DNA of 64,000 bases from Brevundimonas sp. UBA7506. Lineage in GTDB: Bacteria > Pseudomonadota > Alphaproteobacteria > Caulobacterales > Caulobacteraceae. A program made the translations under genes and the position numbers. The stretch spans positions 444,969 to 508,968 of the forward strand of contig NZ_DLNQ01000015.1 of assembly GCF_002479495.1 (NCBI RefSeq). Direction: 5' to 3'. Below are positions 9,107-16,033 of the stretch, one piece after another. Numbering within the stretch: the first letter of the stretch is position 1; each line of letters begins with the position of its first letter. The notes under the pieces are model-generated. The model saw only the letters and a list, made by a program, of their open reading frames with translations, ran no database searches and had not been told where the DNA came from.

Positions 9107-9271
9107 ATGTCCAGCTTCACCGACGAAGATCGAGAAAAAGAACTGCGGCGACGTCAGCGCCAGCCGCTGTATGCCCCGCCGCTATTGATCACCTGCCTCC
9201 ACTGCCAGAGGGCGGTGCCAAGGGCCGAAGTGACTTCGGTCGAACACCCGATCTGCACGGCCTGCATCTGA
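9107..9271 (+). CDS. Small zinc-ribbon protein, 54 aa
   Basis: This 54-residue protein starts at ATG with a good RBS (GGGAGGA six bases upstream). It carries CLHC (residues 31-34) and CTAC (50-53), a CxxC-x15-CxxC zinc ribbon, at its C-terminus after a charged EKELRRRQRQ helix. It ends three bases before the SRAP gene, so the two are co-transcribed and perhaps functionally linked. Confidence 0.65.
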   Translation: MSSFTDEDREKELRRRQRQPLYAPPLLITCLHCQRAVPRAEVTSVEHPICTACI

Positions 9272-9274
9272 GCC

Positions 9275-9976
9275 ATGTGCAACCTCTACCGGCAGCGCAG
9301 TGGTCCTCAGGCCATCATGGACATGGCAAAGGCCATGCGATCCGACGCCGGCAATATGGAGCCGCGGGACATCTACCCCGACTACGCGGCGCCCATCGTG
9401 CGCTGGGAGGGCGACGAGCGGATCCTGACCGCCGCACGCTGGGGCATGCCCTCATCGCGCAAGGCGCTGATGGACGCGGCGACGAAACGGGCGGACAAGC
9501 TGCGAGCCAAGGGCAAGGACGTGGACTTCCCCAAGCTATTGGAGATGGAGCCGGACAGCGGCACGACCAACGTCCGCAATACCAGCTCTTCGCACTGGAA
9601 GCCCTGGCTGAAGCCCGAGAACCGATGCCTAGTCCCGTTCACGGCATTCAGTGAGCCAGGCCGCGATGCCGAGGGGCGCTATCAGCCTGTCTGGTTCAAG
9701 CTGGCCGGCGACGATCCCGAGCCGCTCGCCTTCTTCGCTGGCGTCCACGTCCAGGACTGGACCTGCGTCCGCAAGATCAAGACCGGCATGGAGACCTGCG
9801 ACCTGTTCGCCTTCCTGACGACGGAGCCCAGCGAGCCGGTGAAGTCGGTCCACCCCAAGGCCATGCCGGTGATCCTAACCGAGCCCGACGAGATCGAGGC
9901 GTGGATGACGGCGCCGTGGGAGATCGCCAAGGAGTTGCAGCGGCCCCTCGCTGACGGGGCCTTGGTGGTCATCTGA
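9275..9976 (+). CDS. SRAP (YedK/HMCES-like) DNA-protein crosslink protein
   Basis: This 233-residue SOS-response-associated peptidase-family protein forms a covalent thiazolidine link to abasic sites in single-stranded DNA. The catalytic Cys2 is exposed after Met removal (MCNLYRQRSG). The other expected residues are present: Asn99 (TTNVRNTSS), Glu127 (FTAFSEPGR) and His193 (SVHPKAMPVIL). It is complete and lies in the prophage left accessory region, preceded by a small zinc-ribbon gene. Phages may use it to protect replicating DNA from abasic lesions; that role here is inference. Confidence 0.92.
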   Translation: MCNLYRQRSGPQAIMDMAKAMRSDAGNMEPRDIYPDYAAPIVRWEGDERILTAARWGMPSSRKALMDAATKRADKLRAKGKDVDFPKLLEMEPDSGTTNVRNTSSSHWKPWLKPENRCLVPFTAFSEPGRDAEGRYQPVWFKLAGDDPEPLAFFAGVHVQDWTCVRKIKTGMETCDLFAFLTTEPSEPVKSVHPKAMPVILTEPDEIEAWMTAPWEIAKELQRPLADGALVVI

Positions 9977-10001
9977 GCACCACTCAGATAGACGGCCAGG
10001 C

Positions 10002-10262
10002 ATGACCCCTGACGAACTGAACGACACCCTGGATGCAATGGCCAAGGCCGCAGGCGATGACGCAGGGAAGCTCCCCGGCCTGATCACGGTCGAGACCAGC
10101 CACTGGGTGAATGTCCTGTCAGGTGTCCGCGCGACCTGCTCCGCCCTGCGCCACCGCAACATTGCGATCCACGTCGGCTCTGCCCAGGAGACGAAGGTGC
10201 TGACGCGCGCCGAGGCAGGCGAGCGAGGAGAACCTTATCGCGATCTGACGCAAGCGGTTTGA
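10002..10262 (+). CDS. Hypothetical phage protein, 86 aa
   Basis: This 86-residue protein of unknown function starts 26 bases after the SRAP gene. The 3' third (GSAQETKVLTRAEAGERG) has a degenerate DNA copy at about 11975-12075, showing that the family was duplicated in this region. No motif is recognised. Confidence 0.55.
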   Translation: MTPDELNDTLDAMAKAAGDDAGKLPGLITVETSHWVNVLSGVRATCSALRHRNIAIHVGSAQETKVLTRAEAGERGEPYRDLTQAV

Positions 10263-10463
10263 TCAAGCGTTCATCGGACTGCTGGCAGCGTGGATCGTGG
10301 CGATTGTAGTAGCGCCAGAGAAGACGTCGGCCGAGGTGGCGCGCGGGTGCCGCGCTAACAGGCGAACGGCTTCTTGCAGGGCGTCATCGCGCGTTTCAGC
10401 GTCCAGCGCTTCCATGTGCGTGGCGGATGAGTTGCGGGTTTCGATCAGGCAAATATAGGTCAC
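10263..10463 (-). CDS. Hypothetical phage protein, 66 aa
   Basis: This 66-residue minus-strand protein (MTYICLIETRNSSATHMEALDAETRDDALQEAVRLL in outline) has a beta-alpha pattern and a G-rich RBS (GAGGGG) upstream. It ends immediately after the convergent 86-aa gene. The function is unknown. Confidence 0.5.
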   Translation of the reverse strand: MTYICLIETRNSSATHMEALDAETRDDALQEAVRLLARHPRATSADVFSGATTIATIHAASSPMNA

Positions 10464-10605
10464 GACGGACCCCTCGACCGTTCAGGCGGGAGTGTGCGGC
10501 GTGCCCTACCGATTTCTTCCAGCCGCAGGCGCCCAGGGTAGTCTCTTGGCCTGCGATGAATGAACGCTACACCGCGGGACACTGCTAAGCCAAATTGCGA
10601 AAGCC

Positions 10606-10625
10606 CGCCCCGGCGACCCGGGGCG
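10606..10625. terminator. GC hairpin in a 200-base noncoding gap
   Basis: The perfect 8-bp stem CGCCCCGG/CCGGGGCG lies 44 bases past the stop of the DUF892 gene on the minus strand. A related sequence (GCCCGCCCCGGCGA core) recurs at 12843-12873. A T-run is weak, so termination is only probable. The rest of 10464-10668 shows no gene. Confidence 0.4.
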
Positions 10626-10668
10626 AGCCTCGACGAGTGGGCACCCTGCTAGGCTGCGACCAGCTCAG

Positions 10669-11169
10669 TTATGCGGCGGAACTCAATGCTTCTGCATTTA
10701 CCGCCGCATCCGCAATGGTCGTCAGGTCTTCATCGGTCTGGGACTCTTCCTGAAGCGTCTCGTCCAGGAGCTTGACGGCATCCTGCAGCCCCATCGCCTG
10801 CGCCCATCGCTTCAAAGTGCCATACCGGGTGATCTCATAGTGCTCCACCGCTTGAGCCGCGGCCAAAAGGCCGGCATCCAGCGCCGGAGAGTCCTTGTAT
10901 TCCTCGATGATCTCATCGCCCTCGGCCAGAATGCCCTCAATGGCGTCGCACGTCTTTCCGCGCGGAGCCTTGCCGATGATCTCGAACACTTGCTGGAGGC
11001 GCTCGATCTGGCCTTCAGTTTGTTCCTTATGCTTTTCGAATGCAGCCCTGAGTTCCGGCGCCTGCGCGGCACGAGCCATCTTCGGCAGCGACTTCAAGAT
11101 TTTGCGCTCAGCGTAGTAAATATCCCTGAGCGTGTCGTGAAATAGGTTGTCGAGCGTCTTATCCGCCAT
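10669..11169 (-). CDS. DUF892 (YciE/YciF-like) ferritin-like protein
   Basis: This 166-residue all-helical DUF892 protein has the family opening TLDNLFHDTLRDIYYAERKIL and Glu/His helices (KHKEQTEGQIERL, VEHYEITRYGTL) that form a ferritin-like di-metal bundle. The start is ATG at 11169, preceded by a strong GGAGGAG RBS; an in-frame ATG lies four codons upstream. Such proteins are stress-linked in free-living bacteria; here it is accessory cargo in the prophage. Confidence 0.85.
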   Translation of the reverse strand: MADKTLDNLFHDTLRDIYYAERKILKSLPKMARAAQAPELRAAFEKHKEQTEGQIERLQQVFEIIGKAPRGKTCDAIEGILAEGDEIIEEYKDSPALDAGLLAAAQAVEHYEITRYGTLKRWAQAMGLQDAVKLLDETLQEESQTDEDLTTIADAAVNAEALSSAA

Positions 11170-11263
11170 GTTCTCCTCCATATTGGTGGGAGGAGAAGAG
11201 CCTGACCGGAAGCTTGTTCCATATACCAACGCTGACGAAGTCCGGCGGTAGGTTAGCCTGAAG

Positions 11264-11533
11264 CTACGCGTCGAGCCAGACGTCTGCCCCAGGATCAGTC
11301 GCAAATGGATTCTCCGATACCTCTATTCGCGCATGGAGGATCGCCTCACCTTCCGAGTTCTCGACCTTGACGGTGATGGTTGCGAAAGGAAGCTCCTGCA
11401 GGGCGTGGTCCTTGAAGGCCTCCGACGTCGCCAGCAAAGCCTGGTTACGCGCTGCGGCGTCGTCAGCGGCATATAGCTCCGAGGTGGAGGATTGGCCGTC
11501 TGTGACGATGTGGAAAGTGTACTCAAGTTCCAT
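11264..11533 (-). CDS. DUF6894-like small protein
   Basis: This 89-residue protein begins MELEYTFHIVTDGQSSTSELYAADD in outline, then an alpha helix, then ITVKVENSEGEAILHARIEV. The pattern Y.FHI..DG...D..A.. matches the small DUF6894 family seen in many alphaproteobacteria. A GGGGGG stretch just before the ATG may serve as RBS. The function is unknown. Confidence 0.55.
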   Translation of the reverse strand: MELEYTFHIVTDGQSSTSELYAADDAAARNQALLATSEAFKDHALQELPFATITVKVENSEGEAILHARIEVSENPFATDPGADVWLDA

Positions 11534-11562
11534 TACCCCCCAACTGCCCGCATCACCAAAAG

Positions 11563-11889
11563 ATGCCGGACTGCCTGATAAGGCGCGGATCTGATCGCTG
11601 CGTCTGGAACTGGACACAGGCTCTCCACGTTTCTTCCGCACACCGTTGTCAGCAGCTTTTGGAGGACCTCGTGCCGGGGAGCCCAGACGATCAACTGCGC
11701 CAGAAGGTTGATATGTTTCTTAGAGATACTCTGAAGGAACGCGATCCCGCTGTTCGCGCCAAGCTGTTGGGCAAGGCCGTCTATTGGAACCAGATATCTG
11801 CCAAAGCAGATAGCCCAAGGGGCAAGTCGCAACTACGCCAAGGACGGGTAGCCAGCGACCCTTACAACCGTTTCGCATCGCATGTCTGA
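11563..11889 (+). CDS. Putative small protein, up to 108 aa
   Basis: The reading frame is open for 108 codons; the C-terminal two thirds (SPDDQLRQKVDMFLRDTLKERDPAVRAKLLGKA in pieces) look like a genuine helical protein, while the N-terminal part may be untranslated. An internal GTG at about 11671 is an alternative start. It is divergent from the DUF6894-like gene. No family is recognised. Confidence 0.4.
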   Translation: MPDCLIRRGSDRCVWNWTQALHVSSAHRCQQLLEDLVPGSPDDQLRQKVDMFLRDTLKERDPAVRAKLLGKAVYWNQISAKADSPRGKSQLRQGRVASDPYNRFASHV

Positions 11890-11954
11890 AGTCCGCCCCG
11901 GCACCCATGTCGCCGAAGACCCGGCCGAGCTGTCCGATCTGCGCCCGGCTCCAC

Positions 11955-12080
11955 GGTGGGTTGTGACATCCCAATATCCAGATCCACGTCGGGTCGGGCG
12001 AAACAGACTAAGTTGCTGACGCGCGCCGAAGCGGCGAGCGCGGGGCACCCTACAGGGACCTGACGCAGCCTCTTGACGCT
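11955..12080 (+). pseudogene. Degenerate copy of the 86-aa gene's 3' end
   Basis: Segments GATCCACGTCGG, GCTGACGCGCGCCGA and CTGACGCA occur in the same order and spacing as in 10164-10260, but stops and frame changes interrupt translation. A 45-codon open frame (11882-12019) crosses this region without matching the parent protein. It is read as a decayed duplicate. Confidence 0.45.
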
Positions 12081-12134
12081 GTGACGCGAGGTTCCAAATA
12101 TCCGCTGCCTTCAATCTTCACTGGAGATGCTTCG

Positions 12135-12437
12135 ATGCAAATCGTCGTTGTGGAACCTGCTGGCGATGTCTGGTCCGTCCGCGTGGATGGCGTGGAGCCC
12201 CAACTTTTCATGCGTGGCAGAGCGGCCGAGGAGGCCGCGAGAAATCTCGCCGAGGCCTTGGCCGCAGCAGGCGATACCGTCGAGATACAGCTCTTTCTGC
12301 GCAATGGCGAAAAGGCTGCCCGCTTCATTTGCCTTCCGCCGGGTCCCGAAGCAGATAAGCCTCTGCTTGTGGGGGGTAGTGTTCTGGGACGGGTGCCGCC
12401 CGGCGATGGCGGCGACATCGGGAGGGTCGCTGCTTAA
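12135..12437 (+). CDS. Small alpha-beta protein, 100 aa (DUF2188-like)
   Basis: This 100-residue protein (MQIVVVEPAGDVWSVRVDG..., then FMRGRAAEEAARNLAEAL and a C-terminal strand pair) has a DUF2188-like beta-alpha-beta outline. The start chosen is ATG at 12135 with CTGGAG upstream; an upstream in-frame start lacks an RBS. The function is unknown. Confidence 0.5.
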   Translation: MQIVVVEPAGDVWSVRVDGVEPQLFMRGRAAEEAARNLAEALAAAGDTVEIQLFLRNGEKAARFICLPPGPEADKPLLVGGSVLGRVPPGDGGDIGRVAA

Positions 12438-12509
12438 GCAAGCGGGCCGCGCCTTCCGGTGGCGGGATTCTCACCTCGATCCTGAGCAGTTTGCCGGCGG
12501 CGGCTGACC

Positions 12510-12833
12510 ATGGGAAGCTGCGGAATGAAGCGAGAACCGCCGACGGTCGAAGATCTAGAAGCCTTTTCGGACCAGTTACAGGGTCCGCTTGGCGTGGCCC
12601 TGCGCGAGGCGGGCGCCATAATCGAGAAGCGCATGCGCGAGCGCGGCCAAGCATGGGCCGACCTCGACGACAGGCAAGTCGTGGATGTCTTCCTGACTGC
12701 GTTCATGGAGGCCGCGCCGCGCGCCTATCCCCACAAGAATCCCGCAGATGTGGAACGAGCGGTCGCAGCGATGGTCCAGGGCGTCAGGATGGAGATCGCT
12801 GCCACCGCCGTCAGCAGCCCGTCAGTGAACTGA
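12510..12833 (+). CDS. Hypothetical phage protein, 107 aa
   Basis: This 107-residue, mainly helical protein (EAGAIIEKRMRERGQAWADL, ADVERAVAAMVQG) belongs to no recognised family. ATG at 12510 or 12525 could start it. It is the last rightward gene before the lysis cassette and converges on it. Confidence 0.5.
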   Translation: MGSCGMKREPPTVEDLEAFSDQLQGPLGVALREAGAIIEKRMRERGQAWADLDDRQVVDVFLTAFMEAAPRAYPHKNPADVERAVAAMVQGVRMEIAATAVSSPSVN

Positions 12834-12842
12834 AACGACGAA

Positions 12843-12873
12843 GGCCCGCCCCGGCGAACCGGAGCGGGGCTCG
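12843..12873. terminator. GC hairpin between convergent units
   Basis: GCCCCG and CGGGGC form an imperfect stem just past the 107-aa gene. The primary sequence is related to the hairpin at 10606. The T-run is missing, so this is a tentative terminator. Confidence 0.35.
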
Positions 12874-12914
12874 ATAGCGGAGCGTGAGGGCTCGACGCTC
12901 ATATTGTCTGAACT

Positions 12915-12950
12915 GGATAACATGGCTTGCAGCCGGGGCCGTTGTTATCC
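12915..12950. promoter_or_regulatory. 8-bp inverted repeat in convergent gap
   Basis: GGATAACA (12915-12922) and TGTTATCC (12943-12950) form a perfect dyad with a 20-base spacer, 11 bases beyond the end of the Rz1-like gene. It could be an operator or part of a terminator; nothing further can be said. Confidence 0.25.
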
Positions 12951-12960
12951 GTCTGGCAAA

Positions 12961-13263
12961 CTAGCCCGGCTTCGGCCGCACGTCGGGTGGCGGACAATCC
13001 AGCCCCTTCATTCCCATCTCGTCGAAAAACCGGCAAAGCCGCCCGACCTGAGCCCATCCGGACTCGCCCCACGCCTCGACCGCATTGTCGTGCTTCTCGC
13101 CCGCGATCCGGCTGGTCAGCACGTCGTTGGGCGGGACCGGTTTAGGCTGGACCCTCAAGTCCTCGGCACGCGGGAAGGCTGCGCCCGGCGTCTCGCAACT
13201 GGCGACAGCGGCGCCGCAGCTCACGATCATCAGGCAGGCTATCAGGAAGCGCTTGCGCGGCAT
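12961..13263 (-). CDS. Rz1-like outer-membrane spanin lipoprotein
   Basis: This 100-residue protein has a lipoprotein signal (MPRKRFLIACLMIVSCGAAV then ASC, Cys23) followed by a Pro-rich stretch, as in Rz1 spanins. The gene starts inside the Rz-like gene in another frame (overlap 13142-13263) and runs past its end, the classic overlapping Rz/Rz1 arrangement. It should anchor in the outer membrane and, with Rz, fuse the two membranes in the final step of lysis. Confidence 0.75.
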   Translation of the reverse strand: MPRKRFLIACLMIVSCGAAVASCETPGAAFPRAEDLRVQPKPVPPNDVLTSRIAGEKHDNAVEAWGESGWAQVGRLCRFFDEMGMKGLDCPPPDVRPKPG

Positions 13264-13510
13264 GGTTTCTCTCCTCTTGCCGGTTACGAATGGTGGTGGT
13301 GTCGGTGAGGCGCTCGCCAGCGGCTGTTTCCCGCGCGCTGGAGGCCTTCGCCTCGATCTTGGCTTGCTCAGCAGCCTGCCGGTCGCGGACGCCGTCAGCG
13401 CCCCTGTGGGAGCAATAGGCGCCGAAGATCAGGAAGGCGGCGAGGACGGCCAGCGCCAGCCAAGCCGTCGGGGTGAGGGCGCGTCCGAGGCGGAGGGCGA
13501 GGGCGATCAT
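13142..13510 (-). CDS. Rz-like inner-membrane spanin
   Basis: This 122-residue protein has an N-terminal membrane helix (about residues 15-32, WLALAVLAAFLIFGAY) and a long charged helical periplasmic part, as in i-spanins. Its ATG overlaps the endolysin stop (ATGA at 13507-13510). It precedes and overlaps the Rz1-like gene. Family assignment rests on topology and position, since spanins diverge quickly. Confidence 0.75.
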   Translation of the reverse strand: MIALALRLGRALTPTAWLALAVLAAFLIFGAYCSHRGADGVRDRQAAEQAKIEAKASSARETAAGERLTDTTTIRNRQEERNHAAQALPDSLPDDRELRRRCRQLRDAGRSLPACRGLEGPA

Positions 13511-14130
13511 CGCGCCCACTCCCCGGTCTTCTTGTGCAGCCAGGTCAGGAACTGGCCGACGGTCTTGTTCTTGAGTATGGCCGGGTTGGCCTTGGTCGCC
13601 TCGGGACCCGCGATCAGATCCGCGCGGGCGTTCACGTCGGCGGCGATGACCTTGGCGGCCATCCCGGCGCCGAAGAAGTGCGCGGCATAGAGCGAGGCCC
13701 GGTTGATCGGGATGCCCTTGGCCTTCAAGACAGCGGCGTTCTTGGCCGTGAAGGTCTTGGCGCGGGCCAGTTGCTCCTCCAGCGAGGGCTTCAGACCGCC
13801 GAAGGCAGGGCGGCGGATATACTCGCCCTTGGCGTTCTTGCCCCAGGCACCACCCTCACGGACCCAGCTGGACAGGATGAACTGGTAGAGCCCGGACGCG
13901 GTCGACGTCGGCGCCTGCACATAGGGTCGGTCGGCGCTCTCGATGCGCGACAGCATCGGCCAGTAGTCGTCGGGGATCTCGCTGGCCGGCACAGTCGGAG
14001 GGCTGACCCCGGCTAGTTCAGCCAGCTCGCGCAGCTTGGCTTCGGTATCGCGACCGGCCCAGCCGTCTTCGGTCAGGCCGAAGGTGCGCTGGAACAGGCG
14101 CACGAAGTCGTCGTCGCTCATGATGCTCAT
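13507..14130 (-). CDS. Phage endolysin, lytic-transglycosylase-like
   Basis: This 207-residue protein has an N-terminal segment resembling a peptidoglycan-binding repeat (LFQRTFGLTEDGWAGRDTEA, 12-31) and an SLT-type lysozyme-like domain with catalytic Glu64 in RIESADRPY and the typical STASGLYQFILSSWV. There is no signal peptide, so release depends on a holin. It is followed by overlapping Rz/Rz1 genes. Cleavage of murein glycan strands is inferred from the fold. Confidence 0.8.
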   Translation of the reverse strand: MSIMSDDDFVRLFQRTFGLTEDGWAGRDTEAKLRELAELAGVSPPTVPASEIPDDYWPMLSRIESADRPYVQAPTSTASGLYQFILSSWVREGGAWGKNAKGEYIRRPAFGGLKPSLEEQLARAKTFTAKNAAVLKAKGIPINRASLYAAHFFGAGMAAKVIAADVNARADLIAGPEATKANPAILKNKTVGQFLTWLHKKTGEWAR

Positions 14131-14148
14131 GGCGAGGTCTCCAGTTCA

Positions 14149-14160
14149 GATTGTGGGGGA
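14149..14160. promoter_or_regulatory. GATTGTGGGGGA motif, copy 1
   Basis: The 12-mer recurs at 14976-14987, and a variant (GGTTGTGGGGGT) at 35314-35325. Two copies lie just upstream of minus-strand lysis genes and one upstream of the packaging genes. It may be a late-gene control element. Confidence 0.3.
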
Positions 14161-14233
14161 GCAGTCGGGCCGCGCCTGCTGGACAACCGCGTAGCGTGGC
14201 GAAATATTATCGTTGTTCAGATGGAGGCAGGAC

Positions 14234-14341
14234 GTGGCGAGAAGGCCAAGCAAACGAAGTGGTCGGACATTGGAGATTGTCCTCACCCTGTTGTGCCTGA
14301 CCCTCTTCGGCGTCTTAGGCTGGCTCGCAATCGGCGGTTAG
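14234..14341 (+). CDS. Tiny membrane protein, 35 aa, opposite strand
   Basis: This 35-codon GTG-start reading frame encodes a basic head (ARRPSKRSGRT) and one long hydrophobic helix (LEIVLTLLCLTLFGVLGWLA). A strong GGAGG lies six bases upstream. It is on the plus strand within an otherwise minus-strand lysis region, and its stop overlaps the stop of the holin-like gene. It is too short for homology, but the RBS and TM pattern support it. Confidence 0.5.
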   Translation: MARRPSKRSGRTLEIVLTLLCLTLFGVLGWLAIGG

Positions 14342-14583
14342 CCGCCGCTGTCGCTCGCCTGGTTCCGGCCGAAGTAGAAGCCGAGGATCAGCAGCATCCC
14401 GTCCTTGAACATGGACGCCACCAGCATCACGGCATCGGCGTAGCGCTCGGCCACTGCGTCGCCCAGCCATGCGATGACCGGCAGGAAGAGCAGGTTCCCG
14501 GCGAGAAAGCCGAGGGCGAGGATCGTCGTGGTGCGCGGCAGATTGATCACCTGCGGCCACCAGCGGGGCGGTTTGCGGCTCAT
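14338..14583 (-). CDS. Holin-like protein, two TM helices
   Basis: This 81-residue protein has two hydrophobic helices (ILALGFLAGNLLFLPVIAWL and AVMLVASMFKDGMLLILGFY) separated by a charged turn, and a polar tail, the layout of class II/III phage holins. It overlaps the preceding coiled-coil gene by ATGA and precedes the endolysin. It is named by topology and position, not by a family match. Confidence 0.6.
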   Translation of the reverse strand: MSRKPPRWWPQVINLPRTTTILALGFLAGNLLFLPVIAWLGDAVAERYADAVMLVASMFKDGMLLILGFYFGRNQASDSGG

Positions 14584-14957
14584 GTCGGGGCTCCAGACTT
14601 GAGGCCAAGGCCGGCGAGGGCGGCCATGCCCAGAGCGACCAGCCAGGGCGCTGTCTGGCGCATCCAGTCGACCAAGCCCTTGGCGCCGCGTTGCTGATCA
14701 CGCGTGCCTTCCAGGTCGTCGATCCGCTTCAGAGCGGCGGCCAGCCGATCATTCAGGCCTTCGATCTGACGCTCGTATTCCCGAGCCTCCAGCTTGATCA
14801 CCCGCTCGCGGACGTCATCGACCTTGGCGTTCATCCGCTCGACCTGACGGCCAAGGGCTGACACGGCGTCGGTCAGCCCCCGCATGGCGTGGATTTCCGC
14901 CATGCTGACGGCCTCCGGCTTGGTCACCGGAGTCATGATCTCGTCGCCTGCTGACAT
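14580..14957 (-). CDS. Coiled-coil, tail-anchored lysis accessory protein
   Basis: This 125-residue protein has a long coiled coil (about 30-88: VSALGRQVERMNAKVDDVRE, LEAREYERQIEGLNDRLA) and a C-terminal membrane helix (APWLVALGMAALAGLGL). The layout resembles XhlA-type hemolysin/lysis proteins that act with holins. It overlaps the holin-like gene by four bases. Confidence 0.55.
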   Translation of the reverse strand: MSAGDEIMTPVTKPEAVSMAEIHAMRGLTDAVSALGRQVERMNAKVDDVRERVIKLEAREYERQIEGLNDRLAAALKRIDDLEGTRDQQRGAKGLVDWMRQTAPWLVALGMAALAGLGLKSGAPT

Positions 14958-14975
14958 GCGGGCTCCTACGCGGGG

Positions 14976-14987
14976 GATTGTGGGGGA
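14976..14987. promoter_or_regulatory. GATTGTGGGGGA motif, copy 2
   Basis: This is an exact repeat of 14149-14160, about 20 bases upstream of the minus-strand coiled-coil gene start. On the minus strand it reads CCCCCACAATCCCCC, nearly the same as the copy at 35311-35325. Confidence 0.3.
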
Positions 14988-15017
14988 ACATGAGCCGAAC
15001 CGACGGGTTCAGGCACC

Positions 15018-15209
15018 ATGAACGTTGATATGGAAGTGACCGCGGGCCTGAGCCTGATCGGAGCATGGGTGTTTGCGATGTGGAGCGTCGCCCGGCTCTA
15101 CCGCGGGCCGCAGCCGTTCGCCGATCAAGGGACGCTCAGCGTTTCGCGAGCCGCAGCCCGACGACGACGCCAAGCCCGAAAATCAGCGAGGCTATGCCGC
15201 CGCCGATGA
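15018..15209 (+). CDS. Possible small membrane protein, 63 aa
   Basis: The plus-strand frame begins MNVDMEVTAGLSLIGAWVFA and includes a hydrophobic stretch in its first 30 residues; the arginine-rich end overlaps a better-supported minus-strand gene in antisense. The RBS is poor. It may be real only for its first 40 codons or be spurious. Confidence 0.22.
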   Translation: MNVDMEVTAGLSLIGAWVFAMWSVARLYRGPQPFADQGTLSVSRAAARRRRQARKSARLCRRR

Positions 15210-15258
15210 TGGCCATGTCGACCAGCAGGCCTTTGGGGCCGGGGATGCCGAGGATCAC
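15136..15258 (-). CDS. Tiny membrane protein, 40 aa
   Basis: This GTG-start gene overlaps the stop of the DUF4376-like gene (GTGA). The 40 residues are IPGPKGLLVDMAIIGGGIAS then a hydrophobic helix (LIFGLGVVVGL) and a basic RLAKR end. Tight coupling and clean composition support it. It could be a small holin-cassette protein; the function is unknown. Confidence 0.55.
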   Translation of the reverse strand: MILGIPGPKGLLVDMAIIGGGIASLIFGLGVVVGLRLAKR

Positions 15259-15809
15259 GACGGCCAGCCTTCCATGCGGTCGATGATGACGGGATAGGCA
15301 GCCCGCTGTTGCGACTTCAGCGCCCCACCGTGGAACAGGAGGCGCGACCCCTTGGCGGTCATGGCCGCCAGCACCGCCAGCACCTGCAAGGCCGTGGTCT
15401 GGATGTTCCAGTTGTCCTCGGCCCGCATCGGCAGGATCGTGTTCGGAGCGCCGGAAACCACGGCCGTCAGCGCCGCGCCCTGAAGTGCCTGCCAGTTGCG
15501 TTGATCCTCGGCGCGCATCTGGAGCAGACGGACGCCCGCCGCGATCTCGGCGCCCGTATCGTCCAGCGCCAGGGTCTCGCCGAAGTCATGGGCGAAGTCC
15601 TCGGCCGTGCGCCGGTCACGCTCGGCGTCGATCAGGGCGCAGAGCTCTTCGACCGTGGGCGCAATGGGTTCGGGCTCGACCCATGTCACACCGAGGGCCT
15701 CGCGGTCCTCGGCAGACATGATCAACAGCGTCCCATACGAATAGGCGAAGCCGTCGATCTCGACGTCCTCGTCATAGGCGAGGGGCTCGCCGTGCAGGAC
15801 GTAGGGCAT
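15255..15809 (-). CDS. DUF4376-like tail fibre accessory protein
   Basis: This 184-residue protein has a C-terminal helical domain with the ALIDAERDRRTAEDFAHDFG and ADQRNWQALQ-type pattern of DUF4376, found in phage proteins next to tail fibres. The N-terminus (MPYVLHGEPLAYDEDVEIDG) starts by ATGA overlap with the upstream 67-aa gene. Likely a fibre chaperone or tip part; this is inferred. Confidence 0.6.
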   Translation of the reverse strand: MPYVLHGEPLAYDEDVEIDGFAYSYGTLLIMSAEDREALGVTWVEPEPIAPTVEELCALIDAERDRRTAEDFAHDFGETLALDDTGAEIAAGVRLLQMRAEDQRNWQALQGAALTAVVSGAPNTILPMRAEDNWNIQTTALQVLAVLAAMTAKGSRLLFHGGALKSQQRAAYPVIIDRMEGWPS

Positions 15810-16012
15810 CAGGCGACGGCCGGCTCGCGCACCGAAAGCTCGGTGTAGCCGTTGACCCAACGGACGTGGATGAACTGAGCGCCCGCGTTCAGCTTCTCGT
15901 CCAGCAACTCCTCCCAGGTCTTGTTGCGGATGATGGGGTCGGGCTGGCCGTCGTTGCCGTCCTCGGTGTCTCGGCTGATGAAGTGGACGCGATAGGTATT
16001 GGTCTTGAGCAT
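15809..16012 (-). CDS. Small tail-region protein, 67 aa
   Basis: This 67-residue protein (MLKTNTYRVHFISRDTEDGN..., KTWEELLDEKLNAGAQFIHV) sits between the glycine-rich fibre gene and the DUF4376-like gene and overlaps the latter by four bases. No family is recognised. Confidence 0.6.
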   Translation of the reverse strand: MLKTNTYRVHFISRDTEDGNDGQPDPIIRNKTWEELLDEKLNAGAQFIHVRWVNGYTELSVREPAVA

Positions 16013-16033
16013 GTCGTTCTCCTTGTTTGAAAA

